Positions 1-11,229 of a stretch of 64,000 nt of DNA are shown one piece after another. The DNA lies in assembly GCA_026874595.1 (NCBI GenBank), contig CM049317.1, forward strand, positions 39,022,401 to 39,086,400, given 5' to 3'. Position numbers and translations under genes: made by a program. Origin of the DNA: Sipunculus nudus. Its lineage: Eukaryota; Annelida; Sipuncula; Golfingiida; Sipunculidae. The notes beneath the pieces are model-generated. The model was not told the DNA's origin and did no database searches. It saw nothing but the letters and a program-made list of their open reading frames with translations. Within the stretch, counting starts at the first letter, position 1; every line of letters starts with the position of its first letter.

Positions 1-2276
1 AATTTGTTTGAAGTCCTGGAACGACTGGAAAACTCAGGTTATTTAACTGAAACAAATAATTATATTAAACACCTCATATGATAGCCTACTGGATACTCTG
101 CTATTATATAATTTAAGCAAAATGTGTGCATGTGTGTGTAAATGTAGAGGGAAGTTATTTACGTTCTCTATGTATAAAAGTTAGGTCACATATATAAACT
201 TAGAAAACGGAAGAATATATAAGACGAAGGGTATGATAGTGACACATAACCAAAAGTGGAACAGTTTTTAAAACATACACATTGAAAACGGCTATAACCC
301 ATATACCAAACTCACAACAAGTTTTGATTCCTGTAATGTACCTTTGTCATTTTTTTTTATTTATGTTTGACCTGTCCATTGTCACTGTTTATATCTGATC
401 ATAATGAACAATGTATGTTAAAGTGTATGTATCATATACTTGAATAAAAATTAGTAATAGTTTGTAAGCTTGCACATGTGAATTATAAACAAAAAGGGTT
501 CCTTGAAATGTACCAAAGTTTCTCGACAAGTAGTCTCGTCCGTCTCACACTTTCTGACAGTAACTGGAAAAGGTTCGTTTTGAGCAGAATCTGGCGGAAG
601 GGTGCACGTGGTTCTTACACAAACTGAAGGTTATTAAACGTAATAGCACGTGGGTTTGTTGTATGCAGAGTAGATTTCATCCAGAACAGAGACTGGACCC
701 TGATGTGATTGGCTGGTGCAAAGTGTGACATCACAGGCAAAATTTAGAAATAACTAAAATCTAGCAATACATGTTATTTTTATTCTTCCCTTATAATTTG
801 GAGCTGACAGTGTTTGAAATGCTCGGGCTTGAAGCTTTGATCAAATCTAGAATTTTTAGTCACATGGGATTTCCCCAGAGGACGTGTGACGTCACTGCCG
901 AGTTGACATTGCTCATAGATTTGCCATTAGTTTTTTTTTTAACAAATCACACAACCTCCTGTTTTTTGTTGAAAATAGATAGAAAAAAGTTTTTTCCTCC
1001 AGGAATAAATTTGGTTCATTTTATGTCAAATCTATATTCATATTTTTTCATAGGCAATTATGTTATATGAAAATATAAAGAGATTTGAATACGTTTACTT
1101 AACCCCAAGGCTATCTTTAGTGCGGCCCTTATTATAGGACCTGACAGACTGAATATGATTTAGGCTCGTCGAACATCTCTGATTATGATGCATCTGGGAT
1201 GACTTGCTCAGGAGTTTCTGACGTTGAATTACGTTGACTAAGTAGACGTTTAATTACGTTAACTTTGTAGACTAGCGATTCAGTCTTGATCGAGACTATA
1301 GTCGACAATTATTAACCAACATCTTTTGGTGGAAGGCTGAACGTGGTATGCTTGCAGACCCAGCTGTTGCTCGGTTGTATGTACTATAGTCTACAGAGTC
1401 ACAACAAATCTGACATAAAATTACATAACAAGTCTTTATTTTCTGTCGGTTTTGAAAAAAAAATAACATTAGCCAAAGTCTATTGATCAACTACCAGAGC
1501 ATACAAGCAAACACACTTAAAGAATGTATATATTAAAACATAAAATATATGATGAATTAATTACTGAAGGACATGTACTGTAAAGTCCGTCCCAGTACCC
1601 GTGTCCGTATGTTTTTCCGGGATAATTTTTCATACAAGTTAAGCAGTGTAAACCTTTCTGGTCCAAATTAAGGTTGCAGGAGCTATTCTGCAGAATACCT
1701 GCGTGAAAATGATGCCTTACCTTGCTTTCATTTTTTTGTGAGACGTCACTGTTGTCTCACAAACACCACACGCAGCCATAGACGTGGAACGTGTACAAAG
1801 GAGGAGTATACCGTTCAGCAGTGCCGGGAAGACGCCACCCACGGTCCGTCAACATAAGTAACACAAAAGAGTTGCAAAGTAAATACATTTTACATGATAT
1901 ATTACTACTTTACACAAAATAAGCGCAATATATGTATATCTACTTTAGGCCAAAGAGCATTTTTAAAGAATATTCTTAAAATTATTATCGCGAAAAAAAA
2001 AATGCGAACAAGGGTTTTGGGACGGATTATAGCATACCTTAAGTACATACAAAAGGAAATTTAATTATAATGTTTACACATATAACACTTGCATTTTATA
2101 ACCTGCCACTTGGTTATTTTAGCATTTAATACTGATAAAGAATCGGTTTGGTAACAAACTTGATTACCATGCCAACCAGGGTCAAACGATACATACTGCG
2201 AGCAAACGAAGTCCCCGTTTGCCAAGCTGTTTTTAGTGCTGCCGCCAATCGGATAGGCCTACCTGCTGAAGGAGTA
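1..2276. other. No recognisable feature
   Basis: AT-rich sequence with several T and A runs. I found no convincing coding exon, RNA gene or tandem array. The longest open frame (771-1070, 99 codons) is hydrophobic and low-complexity, resembles no family I know, and sits in T-rich DNA, so I do not call it. Confidence 0.5.
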
Positions 2277-2889
2277 CCTAGGGCGGGTCTGACTAATTAC
2301 CCCAACGGACCCAAACGGACCCAAACGGATGTGACAGGTAACCCAAAGGGGCCAAAATATGAACATAAAAAATTAAATTAAATTAAAAGTTTTCATCATA
2401 AGAAGACATGCATTAAACGAGGAAGTTCCAACCAAATAACAATCCTTCAAATTTTCCTCCGAATGTTAACCAAGTTTTTATTTTTGAGCACTAATTTTGA
2501 TTTTAATCAAATGACAAATAACCCCAAACTTACTTTTTCATGTGTCAGGGTAAAAAAAAAAAACAAATAAAAAAGTCTCAAACCAGTTTTGTGGCAGTTT
2601 AGCAAATTACCTTAACTTTGCTGACACTGTTGTTATGAAAAATCGCATGCATCAGAAATGTAAATGCACAGTAATTATCACTTAGGCCTACTGTACAAAA
2701 AAAGTTTGAAAATTTAATAATTTCTAAGCAAATTTGCAACACAGTACAAGCTGGTTTTTTTTTAAGATTTCAAACTGAAATATAAAAAAAATCCACATTT
2801 TGGTTGTATTTTGGCCACCAATCAAATTCATTTGGGTCCGTTGGGGTCTGTTTTTAGGTCCGTTGGGGTAATTAGTCAGACCCCTAGGG
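2277..2889. mobile_element. MITE-like element with long terminal inverted repeats
   Basis: The ends are long inverted repeats. The left end 2277-2311 reads CCTAGGG, then GTCTGACTAATTACCCCAAC and GGACC. The right end 2857-2889 is its reverse complement, with a 2-3 base difference just inside CCTAGGG. The left arm continues with three short ACCCAAACGG-type repeats and the right arm mirrors this with TTGGGGT/TTGGGTCC units. The roughly 540 bp between the arms are AT-rich and have no credible ORF. This is the structure of a non-autonomous DNA transposon. I could not see a clear target duplication, so the superfamily is unassigned. Short open frames covering both ends are by-products of the inverted repeat. 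Confidence 0.7.
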
Positions 2890-2904
2890 CCGAGGGTCCT
2901 GACT

Positions 2905-2922
2905 ACGGCGCTCGAGCGCCGT
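2905..2922. repeat. Perfect 18-bp GC-rich palindrome
   Basis: ACGGCGCTCGAGCGCCGT is a perfect palindrome 15 bp to the right of the MITE. It stands out from the surrounding AT-rich DNA. Its role is unknown; it may belong to the transposon flank or to an older insertion. Confidence 0.85.
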
Positions 2923-3847
2923 CTTTTCCTTCTTTTAGCCATTCGGATACCATATACATGTACTAAGCATCTCTCTTATTAGTTCCCAACTCTGTTGTAG
3001 CCGGCTAGTGTTTAATCAGGGAACCAGTCTATTTTAGAGTGGTTATCTCAGGTCGGGTCAGTCGGTGAGCGTGACCTTTGACCCTGTCCTCCTGCATCAT
3101 GGAAGCCACCACTGGCATAATTCCTTCACTGGTATCTGAGGGGTACGGACCGGCTGAAGGCACGCGGATATAACATGGCTATGTAACTGGTACGTACAAA
3201 ATGTTCTTATCGTCAACACTTATTTCTCATAACTTATGTAGATCTAGATAAGTTCAATAGTGCCTTGTAGTTCTGGATACGTTGGGGCAAAATCTCCCGT
3301 AGCAACGACCGGCTCGCATTCCAGCAGCATGTTCATTTCATAGCAACTTCCTGTATACAAGGAGTGCCCCATCTGTGTGGCTGTGTCCAGAAAAGAATAT
3401 AAGCTTTGACAACAAATTCAGTGAAGCGATTACACAACAGATGCGACATTATGGTTCAATAAACTGTCTAACTGACACAAGAGAAAAATAAGGCAAGTAC
3501 TAGCAATAAATGAATCATATAACATATTAAGACAGAAGAAAATCTGTTAACTATATTAACAGGCGCGGATCTAGAATTTTTGCAGGGAGGGGTTAACGGG
3601 TGTCATGCATAAAAATTGTCTAAAAAAGATTGTTTGTTAAGAGGGGTTTTGACTCCAAAAATCCCCCGTCATGCATACTGAGATGATTTGTCTAAAAATT
3701 CCAGTTTCAGGTGGCAGGTGTTCCTATTAGATCTTAATACTGGTGTTGCACCTATTGTAAAATCGTACCAATTCAATTATTAAAATATATTTCCTTGAAA
3801 GGTTAATTTTAATGCAATTATAGGTCATATCATTTTGGTATATATTG
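2923..3847. other. Unassigned intergenic sequence
   Basis: No gene or array was recognised. At about 3562-3680 the GCGCGGATCTAGAATTTTTG and GGGGTTAACGGG words look like the degraded end of a DNA transposon, but I found no matching second end. Confidence 0.35.
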
Positions 3848-3958
3848 TTACAAAGACAAATAAGTGAGGGGAAAATCCTGGGCCGATCCGGGAGTCGAAC
3901 CTAGGACCGTTTTGCACAAGTCTGGCATACCAACCGCTTCGCTAAAAAAGCAAGCTTC
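3848..3958 (-). mobile_element. tRNA-derived SINE-like element
   Basis: Read on the minus strand, TTAGCGAAGCGGTTGG resembles a pol III A box. About 45 nt later AGGTTCGACTCCCGG matches a B box (GGTTCRANNCC), which is tRNA-like spacing. The element then continues GGATTTTCCCCTCA and ends TTTGTCTTTGTAACA. The acceptor stem is not intact, so this is a SINE head or tRNA relic, not a functional tRNA. A related copy lies at 4126-4215. The DNA between the two (GTAACACACCCCCTCTTAAG and following) looks like part of another element. An alternative reading is an LTR fragment, because the plus-strand end reads TGTTACA. Confidence 0.55.
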
Positions 3959-4125
3959 ACTAGTGAGACAGTTCGGTCCGCTTTTATGTGCACCCCGTAA
4001 CACACCCCCTCTTAAGAGCGTTCTGCTATCAGAACAAGACTATTTTTCCCCAGGAGTCACTCTTTGGTGAGCTTATTCCCTGGGCCACAAAGTTTTATCG
4101 TCACGTCGGACAAACCCCCATTTTG

Positions 4126-4215
4126 TTACAAAGACAAATAAATGAGGGGAAAATCCTGGGCTGATCTGGTAGTCGAACCCAGGTCGGTGGCCCACAAGTG
4201 GTACAACCCAGTACG
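4126..4215 (-). mobile_element. Second, degraded copy of the tRNA-like SINE
   Basis: It shares the plus-strand block TGTTACAAAGACAAATAA, then GAGGGGAAAATCCTGGGC, with the copy at 3848. The B box survives on the minus strand as GGGTTCGACTACC. The A box is no longer recognisable. Right of it to about 5030 I see no gene. Confidence 0.5.
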
Positions 4216-5031
4216 GTGAGAATTAATCTCATGGATGGTTGTTAACAGTTCTAACTGTTCAAATATCTTTGGGCACATATTTCCTTTTGTAGCATAAAGA
4301 ATGTTCAAGACACCATATAACCCCTGCATAATACTATTAATACAGATACTAAGACGCCTTTGGGACCAGAATTACTGCTGAATGATTAGTATGAAGGAAA
4401 TGATGGGCACTCACTGTAAATGAAATGAGATATTGCTTCTTCTCCACACGGGCTCTTGGTATCATCTGGTTGTATCAGCCAATAGGAATTTGGCATGCTT
4501 ATTAACACTGCTATGTATGATGGGAAGGATTTTTATGAAAATGATTGTCTATGCTACTATATAATGCTATATTGTATGAAGTTATAATAATGATCACTAT
4601 CTTATCAGATTATTTAATCTTAAATCTTATATTTAAAAAAGCAGGGAAGCATAAACAATCACTTATACTGTAATTTAAATCTAGTAAGCAACCTTTCTGT
4701 ATATAAATGTAGATTACAATGGTTACATTTATATCTAATAAATTTACGTTTTTTTGTCAGCTGCCATATAGAAATTATGCAAAAGGCACATGTTACAGGT
4801 TATCTTGTGCCACCACCTAGGGGTAAATATTGTAAAAAATTGCATGAATTTTGTTTGACACACTTGCAGGATTTCATTGTATCAAAGGGTCTGGCTAAAT
4901 GCATGGAAGAGGTAGATTATACATACATATTGCTATTGTAGACAGTTGATATGAATCACTGAATGGTTAAAAGGTTCCTTTTTACAAATCATGGTTTTGG
5001 TGTCACAAAAAGTCATGATTTTTAACAGTTT

Positions 5032-5620
5032 TGAGCTCAGATGACTAAGTCAACTGAACTTTAGTGATCAGTTATCGTCCATCGTCCGTCTGTTAGACTA
5101 GCACGTTTTGACACAATTGGACCTAGAAGACTGTAACTGAATATCCAGGGAGGTCAATAATATAAAAAATCTCCTTGGAAACCTGAAATAAGGTCACCGT
5201 GACCTATATCCTCTGAGCTATTGGGTTTTTAAGTACCACCAGAATAAAGAAAATTTGATACATAACCTCCATTATCTTGGAAATAAATGCATTGATTGCC
5301 CTGAATAATCCCCTGAATATTGACCATGACAAGATATTAAAGAAAAACCTTGGTTTTCCATTAAAAACCCTTTGTTACACTTCAGGATTGCCTAATATCA
5401 AAACCACTGATCTGTTTTTTATCATATTTAGTTCACATATTATTTCATACATTTCCTATGTACATACAAAAATTAGGTCAGTAAAGCATAATTTGTTGAT
5501 GTTACGGGCCCGAAAATAATGTACCTTGTAAAAAAATCAGGAACTATATTTACTCACTTAACATAAGAATTGCTGAAGCTAGAGACTTTTGTTCAGGGAT
5601 ATAACCAGGGCTGGTTTTTT
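5032..5620 (+). mobile_element. Family A repeat, 5' portion
   Basis: A degenerate left end (GAGCTCAGATGACTAAGTCA) is followed by TCGTCCATCGTCCGTCTG and the family block with ATCCAGGGAGGTC, CTCCTTGGAAACCTGAAAT and a perfect AGGTCA-CCG-TGACCT palindrome. The part from about 5335 (TTAAGAAAAACC, GTTACACTTCA, ATCAAAACCACTGA) matches 58410-58560 in the large family A copy. No 3' end of the family was found, so this copy is truncated. The 80-codon open frame at 5277-5519 is part of the repeat and not a gene. Confidence 0.65.
5191..5205. promoter_or_regulatory. Perfect IR3 nuclear-receptor palindrome in family A
   Basis: AGGTCACCGTGACCT has two AGGTCA half-sites inverted around 3 nt. This is exactly the consensus estrogen response element. 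It is carried by the family A repeat; the same position in other copies also forms IR3 sites. Function in this genome is unknown. Confidence 0.6.
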
Positions 5621-6163
5621 TCGAAAGAAATGTATTTCTTTGAGACATTGGAAGAAATTGGACAAAATGGGGTTTCTTCACCTCAGTTTTGAGGTCATCA
5701 GTAACGTTATTCAAAATTTGTCCACTTAGAGCCTCTCTGGTGGGAGGCTGAAATCCAGGGCAGACATGTCTCTGAATGATGTCTCTGAATGATTGATGCT
5801 CAGCAAATGCAAATGGAATATTGCATGAATAGAAGAATTTGCCACCAGAATGTCTAGGTTAGATTTGGCTGTACCACAGGCTTTTACCACATTTGCAGAC
5901 ATTTTTTTGCTGGACTACATTCTTCTTTGCTGCTGGTTCAGCCACTGAATTCTCCTCCAGCCGACACTTGGCAGTAAACAGGTTTGCTAAGTCATTATGT
6001 CTGTCATTTTCTGTAGCAGCTGACTTACAGTTAGCAGCAAATTTACAACTTACTTCTACTCTTACAGTTTCTGAACAGCATCTTTTGTGTGTCCTCCACG
6101 AAACATTTTGTATCTGTTGTTGTATGTGTCTTTCTGATTGAGTACCAAGATAGAACATGTTAC

Positions 6164-6166
<3 letters not shown>

Positions 6167-6213
<47 letters not shown>
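6167..6213. repeat. (TA)n microsatellite
   Basis: About 23 uninterrupted TA units. The flanking stretch 5620-6290 holds no recognised gene. The open frames on both strands at 5859-6269 overlap antisense to each other and run into the microsatellite. Confidence 0.95.
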
Positions 6214-6216
<3 letters not shown>

Positions 6217-6291
6217 ATATTTACCTGAGTAATATACAAAAAGTCAACATTTTGATATGCAGCACACACAAGTTCCTAACTTTAATTGAAC

Positions 6292-7580
6292 CCTGACAGC
6301 TGAGAGCAGAGTGTACCCTGACAGCACAGTGTACCCTTACACGAGAGCATTGTACCCTGACAGCAGAGAACACAGTGTACCCTGACAGCAGAGAACACAG
6401 TGTACCCTGACACCAGAGAACACAGTGTACCCTGACACCAGAGAACACAGTGTACCCTGACACCAGAGAACACAGTGTACCCTGACACCAGAGAGCACAG
6501 TGTACCCTGACAGCTGAGAGCACAGTGTACCCTGACACCAGAGAACACAGTGTACCCTGACACCAGAGAACACAGTGTACCCTGACACCAAAGAACACAG
6601 TGTACCCTGACACCAGAGAACACAGTGTACCCTGACACCAGAGAACACAGTGTACCCTGACACCAGAGAGCACAGTGTACCCTGACACCAGAGAACACAG
6701 TGTACCCTGACACCAGAGAACACAGTGTACCCTGACACCAGAGAGCACAGTGTACCCTGACACCAGAGAGCACAGTGTACCCTGACAGCTGAGAGCACAG
6801 TGTACCCTGACACCAGAGAACACAGTGTACCCTGACACCAGAGAGCACAGTGTACCCTGACACCAGAGAACACAGTGTACCCTGACACCAGAGAACACAG
6901 TGTACCCTGACACCAGAGAGCACAGTGTTCCCTGACACCAGAGAACACAGTGTACCCTGACACCAGAGAACACAGTGTACCCTGACAGCTGAGAGCACAG
7001 TGTACCCTGACACCAGAGAACACAGTGTACCCTGACAGCTGAGAGCACAGTGTACCCTGACACCAGAGAACGCAGTGTACCCTGACACCAAAGAACACAG
7101 TGTACCCTGACAGCTGGGAGCACAGTGTACCCTGACACCAGAGAACGCAGTGTACCCTGACAGCTGAGAACACAGTGTACCCTGACACCAGAGAACACAG
7201 TGTACCCTGACACCAGAGAACACAGTGTACCCTGACAGCTGAGAGCACAGTGTACCCTGACACCAGAGAACACAGTGTACCCTGACACCAGAGAGCACAG
7301 TGTACCCTGACACCAGAGAGCACAGTGTACCCTGACACCAGAGAACACAGTGTACCCTGACACCAGAGAACACAGTGTACCCTGACAGCTGGGAGCACAG
7401 TGTACCCTGACACCAGAGAGCACAGTGTACCCTGACACCAGAGAGCACAGTGTACCCTGAGAACCAGAGAGCACAGTGTACCCTGACAGCTGAGAATGCA
7501 GTGTACACTGACAACTGAGAGTGCAGTGTACCCTGACAGCAGAGAGCACAGTGTACCCTGACACTGGAGAGCACAGTGTA
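6292..7580. repeat. 25-bp minisatellite, about 50 copies
   Basis: The unit contains CACAGTGTACCCTGACACCA followed by GAGAA. Variants alternate at two places: CACCAGAGA versus CAGCTGAGA, and GAACACAG versus GAGCACAG. The period of 25 is not a multiple of three and the unit has no stop on the minus strand, so three overlapping minus-strand frames of 430-458 codons stay open across the whole array. This is an arithmetic consequence of the repeat, not evidence of a protein. Variant units are interspersed, which suggests repeated unequal exchange or slippage. Confidence 0.95.
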
Positions 7581-8436
7581 TATTGATCAGAACACCTGCC
7601 CCTCTAAAGCAGTTACAGTGCAATTTTAACTGGTGCCAAAAGGGATACCTTGTAATCAACTCCATGTATTGTTTATATGCTTTTAAACACTGCTGTATTA
7701 TGAGTAATACCACTGGTTGTTAAAGACTACAACAAGCAGCTGAAGTAGTTCAGCAGGTCAGATATATAGAGGGTACCAGTCTGTTTAATCTTCATAGAGC
7801 CTGACAGTCTAGTCACTGCAGGATTCTTCATTCAAGATTTGTGAATTTCATGCCTGCTTCAAGTCAGTTTGATTTTAAACTAGAAAAGGCTAAATAAAGT
7901 GCACCTAAGGACGGAAATGCTTCATAGATTTATGGCGAGCTTGATCTGTTTACATGGCTGTTTCATAAATCTTGATTCAGCATTCTCACGTTGTGCAAAA
8001 GGTGACACATATATGTTTACTTTACATTTAAATATATGTGTTAGTAATGAATTCATGATATAATGGGTCCACCTGTCAAACACAACAGAGGTTTTAAGGG
8101 GATTATCAAGAGAGTCACTGTGTACCAGTATATTTGAATGCATATAATCTCCTGTGTCAAGGTTATGAAACTGATTTTGTATGGGTATGAACACATTTAA
8201 AATATCCAGGGAAGGTACTTACTGACACTGGTTCACACAGTGTGATAAGGGAAAAGCTATATATATATATATATATCACATTTCTCATGTGGCTTATCTG
8301 TTAAATACATAGGTTCCTGTTGGTAAAGGTAAAAGGTAAAGGTTGGGGTTTATTGTCTGATATCTCTGACAATGTCTGTCTCATCTGACTTTATATTTAG
8401 CCTTCCTGGTCTTTTCAGGCCTGTTCATTCTTGTAG
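7581..8436. other. Unassigned sequence
   Basis: No exon recognised. It contains a short (TA)n run at about 8258-8278. Confidence 0.4.
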
Positions 8437-8677
8437 TTTTTTTTGGATCCCTGGGGAGCATACAACCCAAGCAGCCATATCAAGCACTAAGGTTATTTGT
8501 TTTACATTTGCCTGCCCTGATGATCAGTACCCATTCACTCCTGGGTTGAGAGAGCAACCTTTGTGGTAAATACTTTGTCTAGGAGTCTCAGCACAGACAG
8601 TGGTCAGAAAGGGACGAAACCCACAACCTTGCAGTCACAACTCCAGTTCCCAAACAATAACACCACCATGCTCCACT
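8437..8677 (-). mobile_element. tRNA-derived SINE
   Basis: On the minus strand the head reads ATGGTGGTGTTATTGTTTGG (A-box region). It continues with GGAGTTGTGACTGCAAGG and then TTGTGGGTTTCGTCCC, a B box in the usual tRNA-SINE context. The body follows with CCACTGTCTGTGCTGAGACT, the word CAGGAGTGAATGGGTACT and GGGTTGTATGCTCCCC, and ends in an A run after GGATCC. This order (tRNA-like head, conserved GAATGGGTAC body motif, A-rich tail) is typical of invertebrate SINEs. No flanking target duplication was established. Confidence 0.7.
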
Positions 8678-8741
8678 TGGTTTGAGTAACACATTTGTAA
8701 AGCCTGTTAGTGATAACCTGTCTAAACTCATTCCTGGCATG

Positions 8742-9720
8742 CAGGCTTTGGTTAAGTACATGTACTTGTACTTGGTACTTGTACTCAAGTACAAACAATT
8801 TCAGTACTTGGCCTGTACTTTTACTGTACTTGTACATGCTTAAAATGTACTTTAAAAATCAAGTACTAGTCAAGTTCATGTATTTTTTTAAAATTATTTT
8901 GAATACAGAGCCACTTATCTATTTACCATTAACACAACATTAGGAGACCTCAGGTCAGACAGAAATCTTAGCACTATGTTTGACTGATAGACTCAGACAG
9001 AACTGACACTAGACTGAATAATTCAGCCTGTTTTGTGAGTTGTTCTGATGAACCAAACCTATACCTCAGTCCTAAACTGTTCAGATCCTCAGACCTGATT
9101 ATATGAATGGCTTGTGGAAACACTACCCAGTCAGTAGTTCTGCTGAGTAAATTTGTCCCAGGTTACATCTGCTCATGCTCCAGGCTCATTAGCCATGGTA
9201 ACTGAGCAGGTCTGGTTGGTAGTGAGTAAATCTGGATTTGAGTTGTCACAGCTGAACCATACACAACCCTCAGGTCGACAGTTGAGCTGATCAGCTGTGA
9301 GTTTTACACACCAGTTCAAGCATCAAATGCAACTTTTTTGTGTTCTGATATATGACTGTGTAATAGTGTATATAATTGCCGAAAGGCCATAATGACTGTC
9401 ACCCTGGACTACCTAGAATAACAAAAAAAAAACTTTCAGCAATTGGAGCATCAACCTACCTTTTTTGTGTACCAGTACTGATATCTGACTGTGTAACAGT
9501 GTGTATAATATAGGTAATTGTTTTATCAATAAATATTTAAAAAAAATGGCTTTTTTTAGTTTTTTTTTAATTAAAAGTACTTTTACTAGTACTCAAGTAC
9601 AGACCCCTGTACTTGTACTTATACTCAAGTACATTGAAAAATTGTGTACTTGTACTAGACAAATTCTGATTTACATGTACTTGTACTCAAGTACAGACCC
9701 CCTGTACTTGTCCAAGCCTG
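8742..9720. mobile_element. hAT-type non-autonomous element with 8-bp TSD
   Basis: The left end CAGGCTTTGGTTAAGTAC and the right end GTACTTGTCCAAGCCTG are imperfect terminal inverted repeats starting CAG and ending CTG. Immediately outside are identical 8-bp direct repeats CTGGCATG (8734-8741 and 9721-9728), the target-site length of hAT transposases. Subterminal regions at both ends are packed with GTACTTGTAC/CTCAAGTAC words, as expected for transposase-binding repeats. No transposase ORF is present. Overlapping small open frames at 8588-8943 and 9501-9731 are artefacts. Confidence 0.85.
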
Positions 9721-9754
9721 CTGGCATGTGACATTTATCTTGCAAACCATGTGC

Positions 9755-11125
9755 CTCTTACAGACTTCATGGGACTAGGTGACAGGGCATGTACAGGTAG
9801 ACTTCACAGGACTGAGTCACAGGGTATGTACAGGCAAACTTCATAGGACTGAGTGACAGGGTATGTACAGGCAGACTTCATTGGACTGAGTGACAGGGTA
9901 TGTACAGGTTGACTTAATAGGACTGAGTGACAGGGTTTGTACAGGCAGACTTCATTGGACTGAGTGACAGGGTATTACAGGTAGACTTCACAAGACTGAG
10001 TGACAGGGCATATACAGGTAAACTTCACCGGACTGAGTGACAGGCCTTTACAGGTAGACTTCACAGGATTGAGTGACAGGGCATATACAGGCAGACTTCA
10101 CAGGACTGAGTGACAGGGTATGTACAGGTAGACTTCACCGGTCTGAGTGACAGGGTATGAACAGGTTGACATTACAGGACTGAGTGACAGGGCATGTACA
10201 AGCAAACTTCATAGGGCTGAGTGACAGGGTAATACAGGTAAACTTCACAGGACTGAATGACAGGGTATGTACAGGTAGACTTCACAGAACTGAGTGACAG
10301 GGCATATACAGGCAGACTTCACAGGACTGAGTGACAGGGTATGTACAGGCAGAGTTCATAGAACTGAGTGACAGGGCATGTACAAGCAAACTTCACAGGG
10401 CTGAGTGACAGGGTATTACAGGTAGACTTCACAGGACTGAGTGACTGGGTATGTACAGGTAGACTTCACAGGACTGAGTGACAGGGTATGTACAGGTTGA
10501 CCTTACAGGACTGAGTGACAGGGCATGTACAGGCAAACTTAACAGGACTGAGTGACAGGGCATGTACAGGTGGACTTCATAGAACTGAGTGACAGAGCAT
10601 GTACAGGTAGACTTCACAGGACTGAGTGACAGGGCATGTACAGGTGGACTTCATAGAACTGAGTGACAGGGTATGTACAGGTAGACTTCACAGGACTGAG
10701 TGACAGGGTATGTACAGGTAGACTTCACAGGACTGAGTGACAGGGTATGTACAGGTAGACTTCACAGGACTGAGTGACAGGGTATGTACAGGTAGACTTC
10801 ACAGGACTGAGTGACAGGGCATGTACAGGTGGACTTCATAGAACTGAGTGACAGAGCATGTACAGGTAGACTTCACAGGACTGAGTGACAGGGTATGTAC
10901 AGGTAGACTTCACAGGACTGAGTGACAGGGCATGTACAGGTGGACTTCATAGAACTGAGTGACAGGGCATGTACAGGTAGACTTCACAGGAATGAGTGAC
11001 AGGGTATGTACAGGTAGACTTCACAGGACTGAGTGACAGGGGATCTACAAGTAGGCTTCACAGGACTGAGTGACAGGGTATGTACAGTTAGACTTCACAG
11101 GACTGAGTGATATGTACAGTTATAC
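9755..11125. repeat. 37-bp minisatellite, about 36 copies
   Basis: The unit is GACTTCACAGGACTGAGTGA followed by CAGGGTATGTACAGGTA. The left units are more diverged, the central units (10680-10800) nearly identical, and the array decays into single-copy DNA at 11125-11230. Variants (GCATGTACAGGTGGACTTCA, TAGAACTGAG) are interspersed in runs, suggesting local block duplication. Confidence 0.95.
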
Positions 11126-11229
11126 TTAAAAAATCTATGTAACAGTGTATGGACAGGCAAACTCAACTTTATTTGATAGTAAAATATAATTCAGTTGAAT
11201 GTTATATGATGCGGTCTTCAAGCATAGAA

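Noticed and set aside
771-1070. 99-codon open frame as a small membrane protein
   Set aside because: Hydrophobicity comes from T-rich DNA; there is no family resemblance and no neighbouring exon signals.
3848-4215. Functional tRNA genes on the minus strand
   Set aside because: A and B boxes are visible, but acceptor and anticodon stems do not pair; best explained as SINE heads.
6221-7713. Three overlapping minus-strand open frames of 430-458 codons
   Set aside because: They cover a 25-bp tandem array whose unit has no stop in any minus-strand frame. All three frames read the same repeated peptide and no start or splice context exists.
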